Below are positions 48,557 to 60,781 of a DNA stretch of 64,000 nucleotides, in pieces; the first letter of the stretch is position 1; every line of letters begins with the position of its first letter. The translations under genes were made by a program, and so were the position numbers. The notes below the pieces were generated by a model. The model worked only from the letters and a program-made list of their open reading frames with translations. It was not told where the DNA came from and ran no database searches. This DNA is from Gymnothorax reevesii (Eukaryota; Chordata; Actinopteri; Anguilliformes; Muraenidae): positions 12,483,167-12,547,166 of the forward strand of contig CM056587.1 in the NCBI GenBank assembly GCA_029721435.1. Direction: 5' to 3'.

Positions 48557-51500
48557 GTGTGTTTGGGTTTATAGATAACAGGTTACGATAGAGATTTTAT
48601 GTTGAGTATTTGTGAACTCATGGAGTTTTTGGGTTTTGACTAAGTTTGAGGATACAACCTTTAGCTCGGCCCATGTGGCACCAAACATCTAATATTTTAG
48701 TGGGTTTGAAATCTGTGGGACTGCCGGAACATTCCGGACTGATCGTGTTGCATTCAAGGGGAAAGTGTCCCAGATTCGGTAAGGTGGTTGATGTCACCTC
48801 GCTTTCTCCCATCAAACACGCCTTTATGCATCGCCATATTGTTTTGATGATATTTAAGGTCCAGTCACTGGGGAGGTGCTCAATGAGGGCTCTGCACTAG
48901 TTTATAAACAGCTCCTTGACCTATGCTTATTGAGGGCTATGCACTACAGTTTGTAGACGGTCCCTTAGTATGTGCTTCACTGTGGGTTATGCATTACAGT
49001 CTGTGTACGGCTATGCAGTGCCATCTGGGATATGCAGTGCTTATTGGTGACTTTGATGACTAACATCGGCTCCCAGTTCCTGCCCACCACGGGCCATCTT
49101 CCACCAGCAGGCTACGCCTGACAGACGAGCTCTGATCAGTGTTACTCAGGCAACCTCGAGAGTGATAACCACGGTCTGGCAGTGTGATCAGAACTGTCAG
49201 TTCATTTCTAATTCAAGTGAACAGTTCCGTAATGGACCTGTGGCTTAGTTGAATTTTAGCACCTCTCCACAAAGGCATTTTTGTTTCGTGCTGCAAACGA
49301 ATGTGTCTATTCTCCTGAGATTTTAAAGCCTCCCTGCTTAAGGAGCCTCTTCTGATTAGTGAAGGTGTTCTTTGATTATCCCTGTCTTCCTGCAGGTAGA
49401 TCTTTTTGATGGTCAGCTAAGGTATCCTCAAACTTAAGAAACTCGTCAAAGACGACATTTTTCTTTTTTTTTTTGTGGAGTGGTATTCTTGTGTTTGTTT
49501 TCTTATGTGAATTACCATGAATCCTGTTTTCGGTTTTTAGTGGATTCTACATTCACGTTACAGTGTAGAATGATATTGAGGATGGTCATGCTGCGATGTG
49601 GAAAATGTCCTTTTTTACCATTAAAAAATTGAACTTCAGGGATTTCATGGACATAAATTGCAATATAAACTGCTTTCTGCAGGATAATTGGGGATTCTAC
49701 AACACATTTTTAAAAGTACAGTTGTCGTGTGTTTTCACATTTATTGAATTCTGCTTTGAAAACAATCAAAGCTATAATCTTATAAGAAAAACACAGTGCC
49801 CCAAAAATGTGTAGAGGAGTGCGGGGGTTAGAGAGCTAATATGATTTGTAAGCATGCACATTTTGAGGGTATATTCAAAAGTCATTTTGCTTGGGTAAAT
49901 ATGAGTCAATTTCCCATGTTCTCAATTTTACACAAAATAAAATTCCCTGCCTGGGAAATCTGAGGATGTCATCTTCTTTGATTGTTCAGTCTATTATGGA
50001 AGTTCACCTTGGCCTTTGCATAAAAATATGGTTTCATATTTTCCTTCTATTTTTCTAAGAATATAAATAAATAATCTGTATTTGAGTCAACAGCCTGTCA
50101 AAATGTTACATTATTATGGAAGCTGTAGGTGATGTGCCATTTTGAGAGCAGATTTGTTGGATTGTAACCTCAGGGGACGTGCTATGAGGAGTGAAAACTC
50201 ACAGCACTGCTGTGGATTACTGATGTCTTTGAGCTGGAGCCAGGTCTTACTTCAGAAACAGCAAGCGGCCATTTTGATCAAGCAGGGAGTTTATCACATG
50301 ACCTTATTTACTGCCAAAATGTCCGCATCATTAGCATATCGCTATCAATAATAATTTGTAAAATAGTTTTCTGACTTTCCTCAAAGGAACAGATACCAAT
50401 CATTTTTAACAACTAATTATTAATATTGTGATTTTTTTATCATTAAGATTCTATTAAATTGCATCTATTATGTTATTGAATTCAGGCTACAAATATGATA
50501 GCATTGAATGATGATATTCCATGCGCTGTGATTAAGTTGAGTTTTGAATTGCATGGGCAGGACTGACATTGCGATACAAAGGCTCTCAGTATTGGGTATT
50601 TTCAGACTTCCTCAGTCTCAAAAATCCAGCAGAAATGTGAGGAAGTAAGGAGTTTCGTAAATTTTACTTAAATGAGTTATCTGCAAATATAAGGCTGTAA
50701 AAAATGAAACGAGAAGAACAATTTGTTCTTCAATTTGTTTGGCAGCTCAGACAACGAAGAAATGAATTTATATCACCCTGTAATCAGTGATACTTTTAGC
50801 GTGCGCAGTTTGTGCCTAATTAGATTTTGGTACAAACTGGAAATAGAAATGAAGTCACTGGTAAATATGATGGAGATGCCTGCAGGTTTAGTGCTGTATG
50901 TTGAGTGTGAGCATGAGGTTTGCTTTGGCTGCTTATGAGCGAAAGTTGTGTGATTAGTTTCTGCAGTCACTGCGCAGTTGATTGTTCGTAAGGATGATGT
51001 GAGTGTCTGATCTCTGTTGTAACGGTGTTCTCTTGTTTGCTTCCTCTTGCTGCCACTATGGAAGAGAAGTTTTCCGCTCATGCAGAAAGCAAAGTTATGG
51101 TAATGACATCACTTCCTGTCTGTGATCCTTATTTAATTTTTACTCCAAACCATAACATTTTCATCATCTGTGCTGTCTTTTCGACTCCTGTGAAGTCTGT
51201 ACCACCATTTTTACTCAGCAGCTGTGAATTCAAGGTTTATTTGATGTGTTTTGTGTGTTAATGTCTCCTTTCAGTGACTCATAATGTGCGAAAAAAATAG
51301 GTAAAGACCTGTATTGAGTCTGCATCAATCTTGCCTTTGTAGATAACCTAAGATGCCAGGCTTTGTAATATCACACAGTCTCTGTGTGCTTTAGTGCCTG
51401 TTTTTCGCAGGGCGGGGGTTCTTCAGCGAGTCCCTGCCAGGTTTGTGACAATCTTCAGCGGCGTCCTCTCTCCCGCTCTCTGCCGTCTCTTTGGTCCTGG

Positions 51501-51588
51501 TTCTCGTCAGCCGTCTTCCTCGGAGCAGAGGTGAAGCGTCATTCATTAGCGTTTAGCCCATCCCTCCCTCCCCTTCCTCTCTCCCCAG
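48557..51588 (+). other. speg intron before the common second exon
   Basis: Non-coding, AT-rich. Ends with a long pyrimidine tract (about 51560-51586) and cag. No repeats or elements I can name; a GC-richer patch at 51410-51560 directly precedes the acceptor. Confidence 0.7.
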
Positions 51589-51693
51589 ACTCAGAGAATA
51601 CAGAGGACGAGGCAGCGGAACCCCAGATACCCATGCAAAACAAAGAGGGGCCCGCAGGCCTTCAGGATCAAGCTGCCCACAGAGTGCCTGCAG
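51589..51693 (+). CDS. speg: speg common exon 2 (acidic linker)
   Basis: 105 bp, phase 1 in and out, between a strong acceptor (ctctccccag) and donor gtaatt. Encodes (D)SENTEDEAAEPQIPMQN and on to HRVPA, an acidic, unstructured linker. The start DSE-TEDE corresponds to DSETAEDD remembered for mammalian SPEG, directly after the first Ig domain. All three alternative start exons feed into it with one base (G) carried over, making it the first shared coding exon. Confidence 0.9.
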
Positions 51694-53059
51694 GTAATTC
51701 CGCTAAAATTTAGCACCAGCTTTCTAATATTTCTGTCATGAAATTGATGTGTGCCTGTACTTATAGATACTGTTATCGCCTTTCTTATTGTTATTATTAC
51801 CGAAGATATTGTTAATTGTACTATCATATTGAGTACTGAGAAGTAGTTATACCTGCAGTATATGTGATGGTAGAAGTTATAGTAGTCGTGTTGATGGAGG
51901 TGATAGTATTGGTTGTAGAAGCTGTAAGACTAGTTGAGGTACTAGACGTGGGTAGTAGTTGTAGTGGAAGCAGTAGTAACAGTTGCAGTCAAGAATTGTG
52001 TTGCCATTAACCTTAAAAAACTGTTTGTGGTTGAAGACAAAGTATAGTGGAGTCAGTAAAGGATGATAAAACACTGACATACCTGTGAAAAGTTTAAACA
52101 GTGGAGGTTTAAGGTTAAAGTTTGAAGGTTTTTTGTTTGCTGCTGGTAGCAGGAATGTATTTGAACTATTTGGTAAGAGCAAGAGAACGAACCAGTTCCG
52201 ATAGATACCTGAATTCTTTCAAAAAAGGTACTGTTTATTGATATTATTAGTAGTAGAGGTAATTGATCTCTCTTGCCGCTGCAATGCTTAGCTGAAGGGT
52301 CCATTAAATAGTCTGTTCGAGTGGACTTGTCCTGCTCACATCACTGAGTCACAGCACAGCCCTGGCTTGCAAGCAGCTACAGGTCATATCTGTGGGAGTT
52401 CTGGCCCAAAGACGGCAGGATCCGTGCGGATCCGGCTCGGGCTCACTTACTCTCCGGAGAGATCCATTCCGATCAGGGCAGGGCCATAACTGCAGTGGGC
52501 TTCAACAGTCAGTGTATGAGCAGGATTACCAGCCGCTATTAACGACTGCAGTTGTCTGCTCTCAACAGTGTGGAGGCCCAGGGAACCAGACGATAAACCT
52601 GCAAAATACAAATGCTTTGCTCGTGGAAGATGAATCGTATTACATCAAAAATTGGGAAATGCCCAGGAAATGTCTTTCTGCATGATTTGCTTCTAGCTAT
52701 ATTCATTTCAGAAGAATCCTGGAGTGGGCATTGCGGTGTTTGAACGTTTCTCAGTTTTTCCCCTCTTTCTGGATCTGGCCCCAGAATAGCCTGTAGATGG
52801 TCATTCTCACTGACACTGCACAGTCAGAAATCCAAAATATGCACAGGAGTAATAACAAAGAATAGGACTGCTCTCAGCAAGTTTACACCCTGGCTACTGC
52901 TCCTTATCCACTCGCTGAAGTATTTACTCTCACCTCCTTGTATGTTAGACTCAAGAGGCATTTTCAGCTTAAGCTTAAAAAGGCCTCATACGCCTTTTCT
53001 AAACTCAAATTCAAGCACTTTTCAAGCATTGTTATGCTGCATTTTCAAGCCTTCCCAGT

Positions 53060-53470
53060 GTGACAGTTGAAGGGTCCTGTCACTGGAAATGTCTCTTAAT
53101 AAGTACGCGCCCTGGCTACCTTGCCAACGAGCCTGGCTCTTTGGAGACGTGGTCAGCATGTTTTACTATTACCCTGGAGTCTGGAGGTTCAAGTCCCTGC
53201 CTGGGCCCTCCTTCGGCCTGCTACATTCTGGTGTAATCGGCAGGATTTGGGGGATCCTAATGGATAGCAGCATGGAGCGTGAGCACAGGCTCGTGAAAAA
53301 GGGGGAGAGATGTGACAATAGAGGGGTCCTGTCACTCCAAGTGTCTCCTAATAAGTGCGCTACCTTGCCAATGAGCCTGGCGACGTGGTCAGCGTGTTTG
53401 ACTATTACTCGGGAGTCTGGAGGTTCAAGTCCCTGCCCGGGCCCTCCTTTGGCCTGCTACACCAGCACTT
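53060..53470 (+). repeat. tRNA-like SINE-type unit in tandem (252-bp period)
   Basis: Two copies start with tgtgacag/tgtgacaa and ggtcctgtcact about 252 bp apart (53072 and 53324). Each holds a tRNA-like stretch: an A-box-like gtggtcagc word and a B box GGTTCAAGTCC at 53186-53196 and 53422-53432, with anticodon-arm-like ctattac between. B-box consensus for RNA polymerase III is GGTTCGANTCC. The second copy is truncated after the tRNA-like part and lacks about 8 bp (ctctttgg) within it. Confidence 0.7.
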
Positions 53471-53908
53471 CTCAAGTGTGGTAAATTACATATTTACCAA
53501 ACTGCTCAGTGATTGATTGTGAAAGTAATTCAATAAGCATTACAATTTCAAGCTGTGTTAAGCACTTTATTCAACAAGCAACGTACAGTCTTACTGGATT
53601 GTGCAGGACCCTGCCATGCGGCCAGCATAATTTGACATCTGCAGTAGCTAGTTAGCTAGCAACAGAGCTGCATTGAAAAAGGCTGCGCAACACCAGGGTT
53701 TTCATGCAGCTCTGTAGCTAGTTAGTTGGCTACTTTAGATGTCAAAGGAAGGTATATGCCTGCAAAGTTTGCAGAGTACACTGCGACTGAGCCAGAAATG
53801 TAAAACAAACGTAGTTAACATAACTGTTCATGAAATCGAGCCTTTGACAGGCTTTGACTGAATCGCTAATGATTTTATTATTATGCTTGCTTGCTTGGTT
53901 AAACCCTA

Positions 53909-54955
53909 GTCACACTAGAGGCGGAATGAGCCGGAATGCCGTCAGAATGAAAATTCTTTGTATAGACCTGGGTATTCGAAGTGTGTTCTGAAGATTCTGA
54001 CTGTATTCTGAGTGCATTCCAATTATTCGGGCCCATTGTTGTGGCTGGCCCGAATATTTTGCTCATGCTCAAAACTTTCCAGGTGCTTTTGAAGAGAAAA
54101 AATATCTAACAGCATTTGAAGTGTGTTCTAACTGCACTCTGACTGCATTATAAATGTTCTTATGGCATTCCAATAGCATTCAAAACATTCTGATTGCATT
54201 CCAGGGAGAATCGAAATGGCAAGCCACGTCAAATCCTGCCAGAATGCGCCTCAAATGCATCTCGATTGCTGCCGGAATCTATTTCGATATTAAAACAATT
54301 CACTTGAAAAATAATCCCTTAAAAATAATGATTGGTCATGACCTGTTTTCAATTGGTCATATAAATTACCATTACAGAAACTCTCAACATTATCAGGTGT
54401 GGCCAGTTTTCATTAATAACGCATACCTTTTAACTCTCAAGCATTCGGCGTCAGTTTTAGCGGCATATTTACGTTTTCCTGCTGTAGTCACCAATTACTT
54501 AATAAACGCATATGGGACAGACGTGTTACATTCTAAGTTCATTCTGAGTATTCGAGCTACATTCTGTTTGAATTCTTGGACGTTCCAACCATATTTGGCG
54601 GCCAATCCAGAGGGGTTCCGACTGCATTTGAGGTGAATTCGTACAGCATTCGAGGCACCTTCCAACCTGACTTCGGATGGTGTTCAGGCAGCATTTGAAC
54701 CACACTCGTACGGCATTCGAAGTGTATTCAAATACATTTAAGCTCCATTCGAGAGCTAATACATCCAGAATGTGCAAGAATCATTTGTGGTGGGTTCAAA
54801 GCACATTCTAAGTAATCGAATGGTGTTCTTTCAAAGCTGTAAAAATTTTGGTCAATTGAAATTCCCGCTCGAATGTCTAAATGCTTGAATGCGAATTCTT
54901 CATTCCGGCTGGTTCTGCTTAATTCCTGCTGATTTTGAATAAGTGTGATGTCCTG
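53909..54955. mobile_element. GAATG/CATTC-rich DNA transposon-like element (about 1.05 kb)
   Basis: Roughly twenty GAATG or CATTC words occur in irregular tandem along both halves, oriented mainly as ggaatg at the left edge and in both senses inside. The outer ends pair weakly: gtcacact...gccggaatg on the left against, inverted on the right, atcacact...gccggaatg. Such subterminal repeats are typical of transposase-binding arrays in DNA transposons. The centre (54309-54450) is shared with the element at 23063-24373. No transposase is recognisable. Confidence 0.55.
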
Positions 54956-55134
54956 CTGAATTGTACGGAACCATGCGATGTGGCGCATTTTGCTTATTAA
55001 CTTAGTATGATGCAACTTCACAGATTCAACTGAATTTTTATCGGGTTGTCTGCTACAGTATATTTCTTGTTGTGCTAAGTTAGAAGGTTTCGGCTCGTGC
55101 CTTTCTTGAGATGCTGAGGTTGAAAGGATTGTGA

Positions 55135-55166
55135 CTCACTCACTCACTCACTCACTCACTCGCTCA
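55135..55166 (+). repeat. (CACT)n tetranucleotide repeat
   Basis: Seven to eight cact units, slightly interrupted. Confidence 0.95.
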
Positions 55167-56397
55167 CTTCTACTTTGGCCATGTTAGCCCACACAGACTT
55201 CAAAATATATGTATAAAATTAAAAAGAACATACAGTATGCAGACAGCACAACTGATGCTACTGATATGATGGTTAAAAATTACTTGTGATTGCAGCATCG
55301 ATTTGCTTTCTGCTATTTCTTAAGTTTATGTTTTAAGGTTGTGTAATTAGTGCTTGATTGTACAATAAGTGTCAAGAGAGATATGCAATACATTCACACA
55401 AGCTTATATTTCCACAATATTTTTCACCTGCTAGTTAAAATAGAATGCAACTATGTGTGCGTGAACCATTAAATGTCTTTTGAAAATACACTTTATGATT
55501 TATTTCTGATGCTGTCACAAGTGGATTCGGTGCTAAGACAACAGATTGCACAGGTGCTTACCTGACAGTCGCAGCTGATGAGCTAAAAATAGGGGAGGCA
55601 CAATTATTCTCTTTTAAGTTGTAACTGATTATTGGTCTTGACCAGTTTTCAGCCATTCCCCGTGGTTAACAAAGTGTGAAATTCAAAAACTGTGAACACT
55701 ATCAGGTGTAGCCAGCTCTCACCGTTGTGGTAAGATGATAAATTGGATTATTTATTTGCATACAGAATTGTGTGCAATATACTCAACTTTGTTCAAAATT
55801 GTAGATAGATATAAGAAATCATTCTTTTGATTTAAGCATTTAAGTGCAGCTCAGGTAGCCTGAATTACAGGATATGTCTCAAGCTAACACAGAAAATTGT
55901 TGTTGTAAATGTTGTTGTACATTGTACAAGTTGTACATTTTTTTTTTGTAAAGCGAACTTTGTGTATAGAATTGGTACTTTTCTGAACTGTATTTATTTT
56001 CGAATTGCTCTTATATAGCATTTGGAAAGAAGCTGTGCGTTTATCTGCCAACTGATTATTCTAATCATCAGAAACCTTGTGAATGAAGGAAACTGATTGA
56101 AAACAGGTCACCACTCTCAGTATCACCACTTCAAAGGGATTGTCAGTTATCAGCTAAGCAGCCACTGGTATCTAGATGTGGTCAAACTAATTAGTGATAT
56201 TTGTTAAAAATCATTTAATAATTTTTACAAGTAATCAAGAGCTGAAAGCGTTTTTGTGCCGGGCTGACTTTAGCCATAGGCATCAACTGAATTGCGCAGC
56301 TATGTGGTCAGTGAAATAGAGGCTATCATGCGCTTGGAGCGACTGACAGTGCATTACCATTGCTCTGCACGGTAAAAATGCTCCCCTCCCCCTGCAG

Positions 56398-56743
56398 GTG
56401 ACAGCGACAGGATGATGGACGTGACATCAGACGCCAGTGGCCGCAGGGGTTCCAGGACGGACAGCTGGGCTGGCAGTGAGGACACAGTAGTAGAGAAGGA
56501 GGCTCCGGCCCTGGGTTCGAGAGCGCCCGGTCCCCAGGACCTCACCAAGCCTGCCAGGCAAGCTAACGGACGCGAGCCTGCCAGCGCCCCCCCCAGGCAT
56601 CTCGGGGTGGAACCTCTGATTCGAGCTTCCCGCGCCGATCTGGCCCGGCCAGTGTGGGGGTCCGAGGAAAGTGTGTCCTTAGCTAGTGATTACTACGGTA
56701 GCACGTTCAGTCTCTATAGAGGAAGGACTTTTTCTGTTCCCTT
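56398..56743 (+). CDS. speg: speg common exon 3 (HLGVEP and FSLYRGR motifs)
   Basis: Acceptor ccctgcag at 56397, donor gtaagt at 56744; phase 1 in, phase 2 out. Encodes [14 protein letters not shown], a Ser/Gly/Glu-rich stretch, then [18 protein letters not shown] and [15 protein letters not shown] followed by [12 protein letters not shown]. These last motifs correspond closely to the mammalian SPEG linker between the first and second Ig domains and are the firmest identification in the N-terminal region. No folded domain is predicted by eye. The internal ATG pair (56410-56415) is not needed as a start. Confidence 0.93.
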
Positions 56744-59700
56744 GTAAGTCAAAGTGCCAGTAAGCCCAAAAACCACCACCAACAGACAAGAATAAAAACA
56801 AAAACGAAAACACTACGTTCTACACTTGAGCTTACCACTAGATTGCAGTAGACCCTCGCTATAACACACAGGCCCTAAAAAGATAGCCTTTTGTCATACA
56901 GAGGGGGTGAACCGATGCGTATTTCAGTGGTTTACTAAAGAACATCAGTACAGCGCAGCCGCATCTATGCGAGTCGCTGCACAGGCTAATAAATTAGAGG
57001 GGACACCAAATAAAATGGAAAGAGAAAACTATTCCGAGAGGCGAGAAGATGAGTGACATCCCATCCTGTGCGGTACCCTCACGTCCCCAATCGTGTCTCA
57101 AACAGCCGTTAGTGCAAATCCATTTTGTTCGCAGGTGAAAATCCAGTGCGGCTGTAATTGTAAGCTTCTCCCATTGAGTGTTATTTGATCGACCGGCTTA
57201 CCGGGGGGGTCACTGGAGCTGAGAGCTGTTTGTTGCATCTGTGTTTGCAACTTTCAAAGGCCTCAAATTTAACTAAACAATTCTACATCAGAGGCAAAAT
57301 CATCTCACTTTTCATCTTTTGTGAAATTATTTCTTTAGTGAACTTTTATCTGCAACAGCTGTACTATTGAATTTAAAAAATGTATATATTTTTGGGCAGC
57401 GTCTCACCGGCATTGGCCTTTGAGACAGAAAAGACTTATAATTGAAATTTGTCGCGAAAAAAAAAATCTATTAAAGTTAAGTATGTGCGCAGAGTGGTTT
57501 TGTTGGAATCCGTCTCAGTGATACAGACGTTGATTGTAGCTGGCAGGGCATTCTGAGACTTCTGCAGAATTAATTTTCCGGGAGCTCTCCCCTGAGTACG
57601 AACGTCTTCACCGTGTGTTATAGCCAGGGTCAACCGCCAACATCTTCACAGCATTTTACTCTACCTTTTAAACAAACCTTTCCAAAACAAGCTATAGGTA
57701 AATATGCCATGTCTTTGTTTTTATTTGTAAAGAAAAACAATAGATTTATTACAAATCCTTCCTAATCCCTTGTGAAATACAAGTAGCATGACAGTATGTT
57801 CAGACTGTTATTTTTCTTTATGTGTTCCATAGTTTGTATGTTCGTGTTTCCCACTCTTTTTTTGTCATACCTTTTGTGATTTGCGTCGGATTATTTGATA
57901 AGAACCACATTAGTTTGAATGGAATCCTACAGAGCAGCATTCATCACCAGGTTGATTAAAAATAACTGCCCATCCCAGCTATGGCCATATTTAAGAATGG
58001 CGTCTTCTCGGTTGAATAAGGATTACGCTGAAAACTCAGCCAATATCTATAAAGCATCTCTGTTAGGGTGCTCATCTAGGATCAGAGTTTCTGTATCAGT
58101 TTATTAACCTGATACATCATGAACCCAGAACATGACTCCCATTCTGAAACACTTTGTAGTTTTTATGCTTTCTAAAGTATTGAAAATTTATCACTGCAAA
58201 TATATCTTAGTTACTCAGAGAAGAAAAGAACCTTAGTATTACAATGTTCTGTGTTGGTAACAGCAGAGGCTGTCATTGGATACTTAATGCAGGAGAAAAT
58301 TATGCTTAGTCTAGCGGAGAAGGACAGCGGAGTCAAATTAAAATACTCGTCTAATTTCACTCCCTGTGATCAAGTCTTGTCTGTTATCTTCACAATATCA
58401 ACCTAAATTTCGCATCAATTTTCCTCCAAGCGGTATTCACCGATTACTCTTGATTCAGTTTCCATAGCGACTGGTCCTGTGTTTCACGATCATAGTATGA
58501 CATTATGGACAGTGAGCCTGATTTACTGTCAGTATTAATTGTGCTGCAGTGATACTGTGATTCTGCACATTGGAAAATCCTTCAATACAGGCATGCAAAA
58601 TCACTCCACTCAATTTTAAATTCACATCCCTCTCTTTAAATTCAGCGTTGCATACATAGTTAAAACAAGATTGCCAATGACCACTCGAAAATGAGATCCA
58701 AGTTTATTGCTGGATTGACTTACGTTCTTGTCATCATTTAGATCTTTTTTTAATTTATTTTCAGTTCGTACTTTCCTTTGGCCCTCCTCACAGTCAATTT
58801 TAAGTTGAGACCCACACACCAATGAGAGCAACAAATCCAATCGCGCCAACTCAAACTACTTCAGAGTCTCAGTGCACAGAACATTTATTTCATGGTTTGC
58901 ATCTCATTGGATGATGGTGAGGTCCTTCTTTGGTTTCCACCCGTATGTTGTGCATGGCTCTGTGCAAACTTTTCAGCATGCATAGTCTTGCCTCTCTGTA
59001 TGCATGCACGTTTATCATTGAAATAGATCTTAGTTCCTATGAAACCAAAAATTTATCACACTCTCTTATGTTAGGCGTTCTATATTAAATACCACTGGCA
59101 TACAATTAAATAATTCATTTTTATGCCAGTGAATGCACACATAAGCACACACAATCATTTTTAAAGTTCATAAATAGCCTCAAATTATAGTGCATCCATT
59201 GGAAGGACATTTTAAAACACCCCGTAGCTCTTATGAAAGAGATTAATGGGCTCTTTTGCAATGTGTGCTTGTACCTCCCTGCTTTGCGGGATGAAATTCA
59301 TTTTTGCCTGCTATATATACAAGTATTTATGAAATCTGAAAACATTAACTTTTATGAATACAAATCAATGTAATGTCCTAAATATAGGCCTATCAGAAAT
59401 AGTGAATTTACCCAAATATTGATTTCATCCATTTTCTGGTGAATTTCACACTGTCAGCAATGTCACTTTTAGAGTTCAAAAGTGACGGACTTCAGTTTTG
59501 TTAAATTTACCACTTTATACAGTAAGCCTTCTATTAGGAATTCAATCATGAAATTGTATTGGGCTGATAATTATTCACCTTTTAACTTAATATATAATTA
59601 CATTTCTTGACCAATTGCGTATTCTACCAATGATTTCATTATACTGTAGGTACCCTGAAATGCGCCAATTTATTTAGCTCGGTCATATTCATAAAGCCTG

Positions 59701-60781
59701 CATATAATGGACTTTAGGAATGACTGTTGCAGCAGTCATTAGGTTATTTTTGCATGCTCATATTCTCTTGCATGGAGTGCTGCTTGCATCCTGTTCATGC
59801 ATTAATACACTGGATATATATAGATCACAAGAGTAAGTCTTAATATTTGCTACCTGGGAAGGAGAGAAGGACAAAGCTGAATGAGGAAACTTGCCAAGTT
59901 AATGGTGCATTCCTCCACAGGAAGTATGTGACTGCAGTTGAGTTTGCCTCAGCAGCAGAGATACTTTAATTGGATGTAAACGTAGCTCACATAGCAGCTA
60001 ACGTGATACCCCAGTATTCAGTACTCGGTTTGATTACCACCAAAGTACTCATCCCTCTGCCCTTCCCAGTCACAGGCAAAATGATTTTTGACTTAATCTT
60101 GTAGATATCTGGTGATATCTGGTGGTCTAGTCCAGTTATGTTGGAAGAAATAGGTTTCAGCCACTACATCTTACGATCAGGCCCATTACGTCCACACCTG
60201 ACCGCTGATGCTGGTAATTCCCAAGATACCATCTTAAACCTAATGGTAGCTTTGACGTAGGTTTTACCTTTTTTCAATACACTTGTACACCTCTCACTTT
60301 TATTGCTTATTACACATTTTTAGTATTTTTGGCACGTAGGCTAATATCATTGAAACAATCCTGGCATAACAGTATTTTGTGATGTTAGTTTTATCATTCA
60401 CAAACATTTGCATACAAAGCACTACTTCCCGTCTTCATGAAAAAAAGACTTTTCTCTAAGACCTGGTTTTATTTCCAAATATCTTATTTGACACTTTCCC
60501 ACTGATTTTACCAGAGTTTCCCCACGTTTCATCAATCCTGAAAATGTAATCCACACTGAACATATGGACACTACTTAGTTCACTGAAACCTCCTAGTTTA
60601 TGAAAAACCCTCAGCATCCTTTAGCTACACACATGGGGGCAGAAAGAATGCTTTCCTCTTCCTCGACCCCAAGCCAGAAAACGGGCCACTCGGGTCTCCT
60701 GTCCTCTTCCAAACAGCTGGGCTCCCCCTCCTCCTGGACCTTAACCCTAACAGAACATCTCCCTTAATCACCTTCTTTCAG
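56744..60781 (+). other. speg intron between common exons 3 and 4
   Basis: About 4 kb, AT-rich, ending in ccttctttcag. I see no transposon or tandem repeat worth naming, only short A/T runs and dispersed low-complexity words. Open frames are short and without motifs. Confidence 0.7.

Larger units (their letters stand above)
51694..56397 (+). other. speg intron between common exons 2 and 3
   Basis: Holds a tRNA-like tandem duplication (53060-53470), a GAATG-rich transposon-like region (53909-54955), a (CACT)n run (55135-55166) and a third copy of a module shared with other elements (55546-55735). A degenerate gta/tag-rich stretch lies at 51840-51990. The 160-codon frame at 54154-54636 lies inside the GAATG-rich element and shows no motif. 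Confidence 0.7.

Noticed and set aside
54154..54636. 160-codon open frame
   Set aside because: Sits in the GAATG-rich element, shares DNA with non-coding parts of another transposon, and shows no motif.
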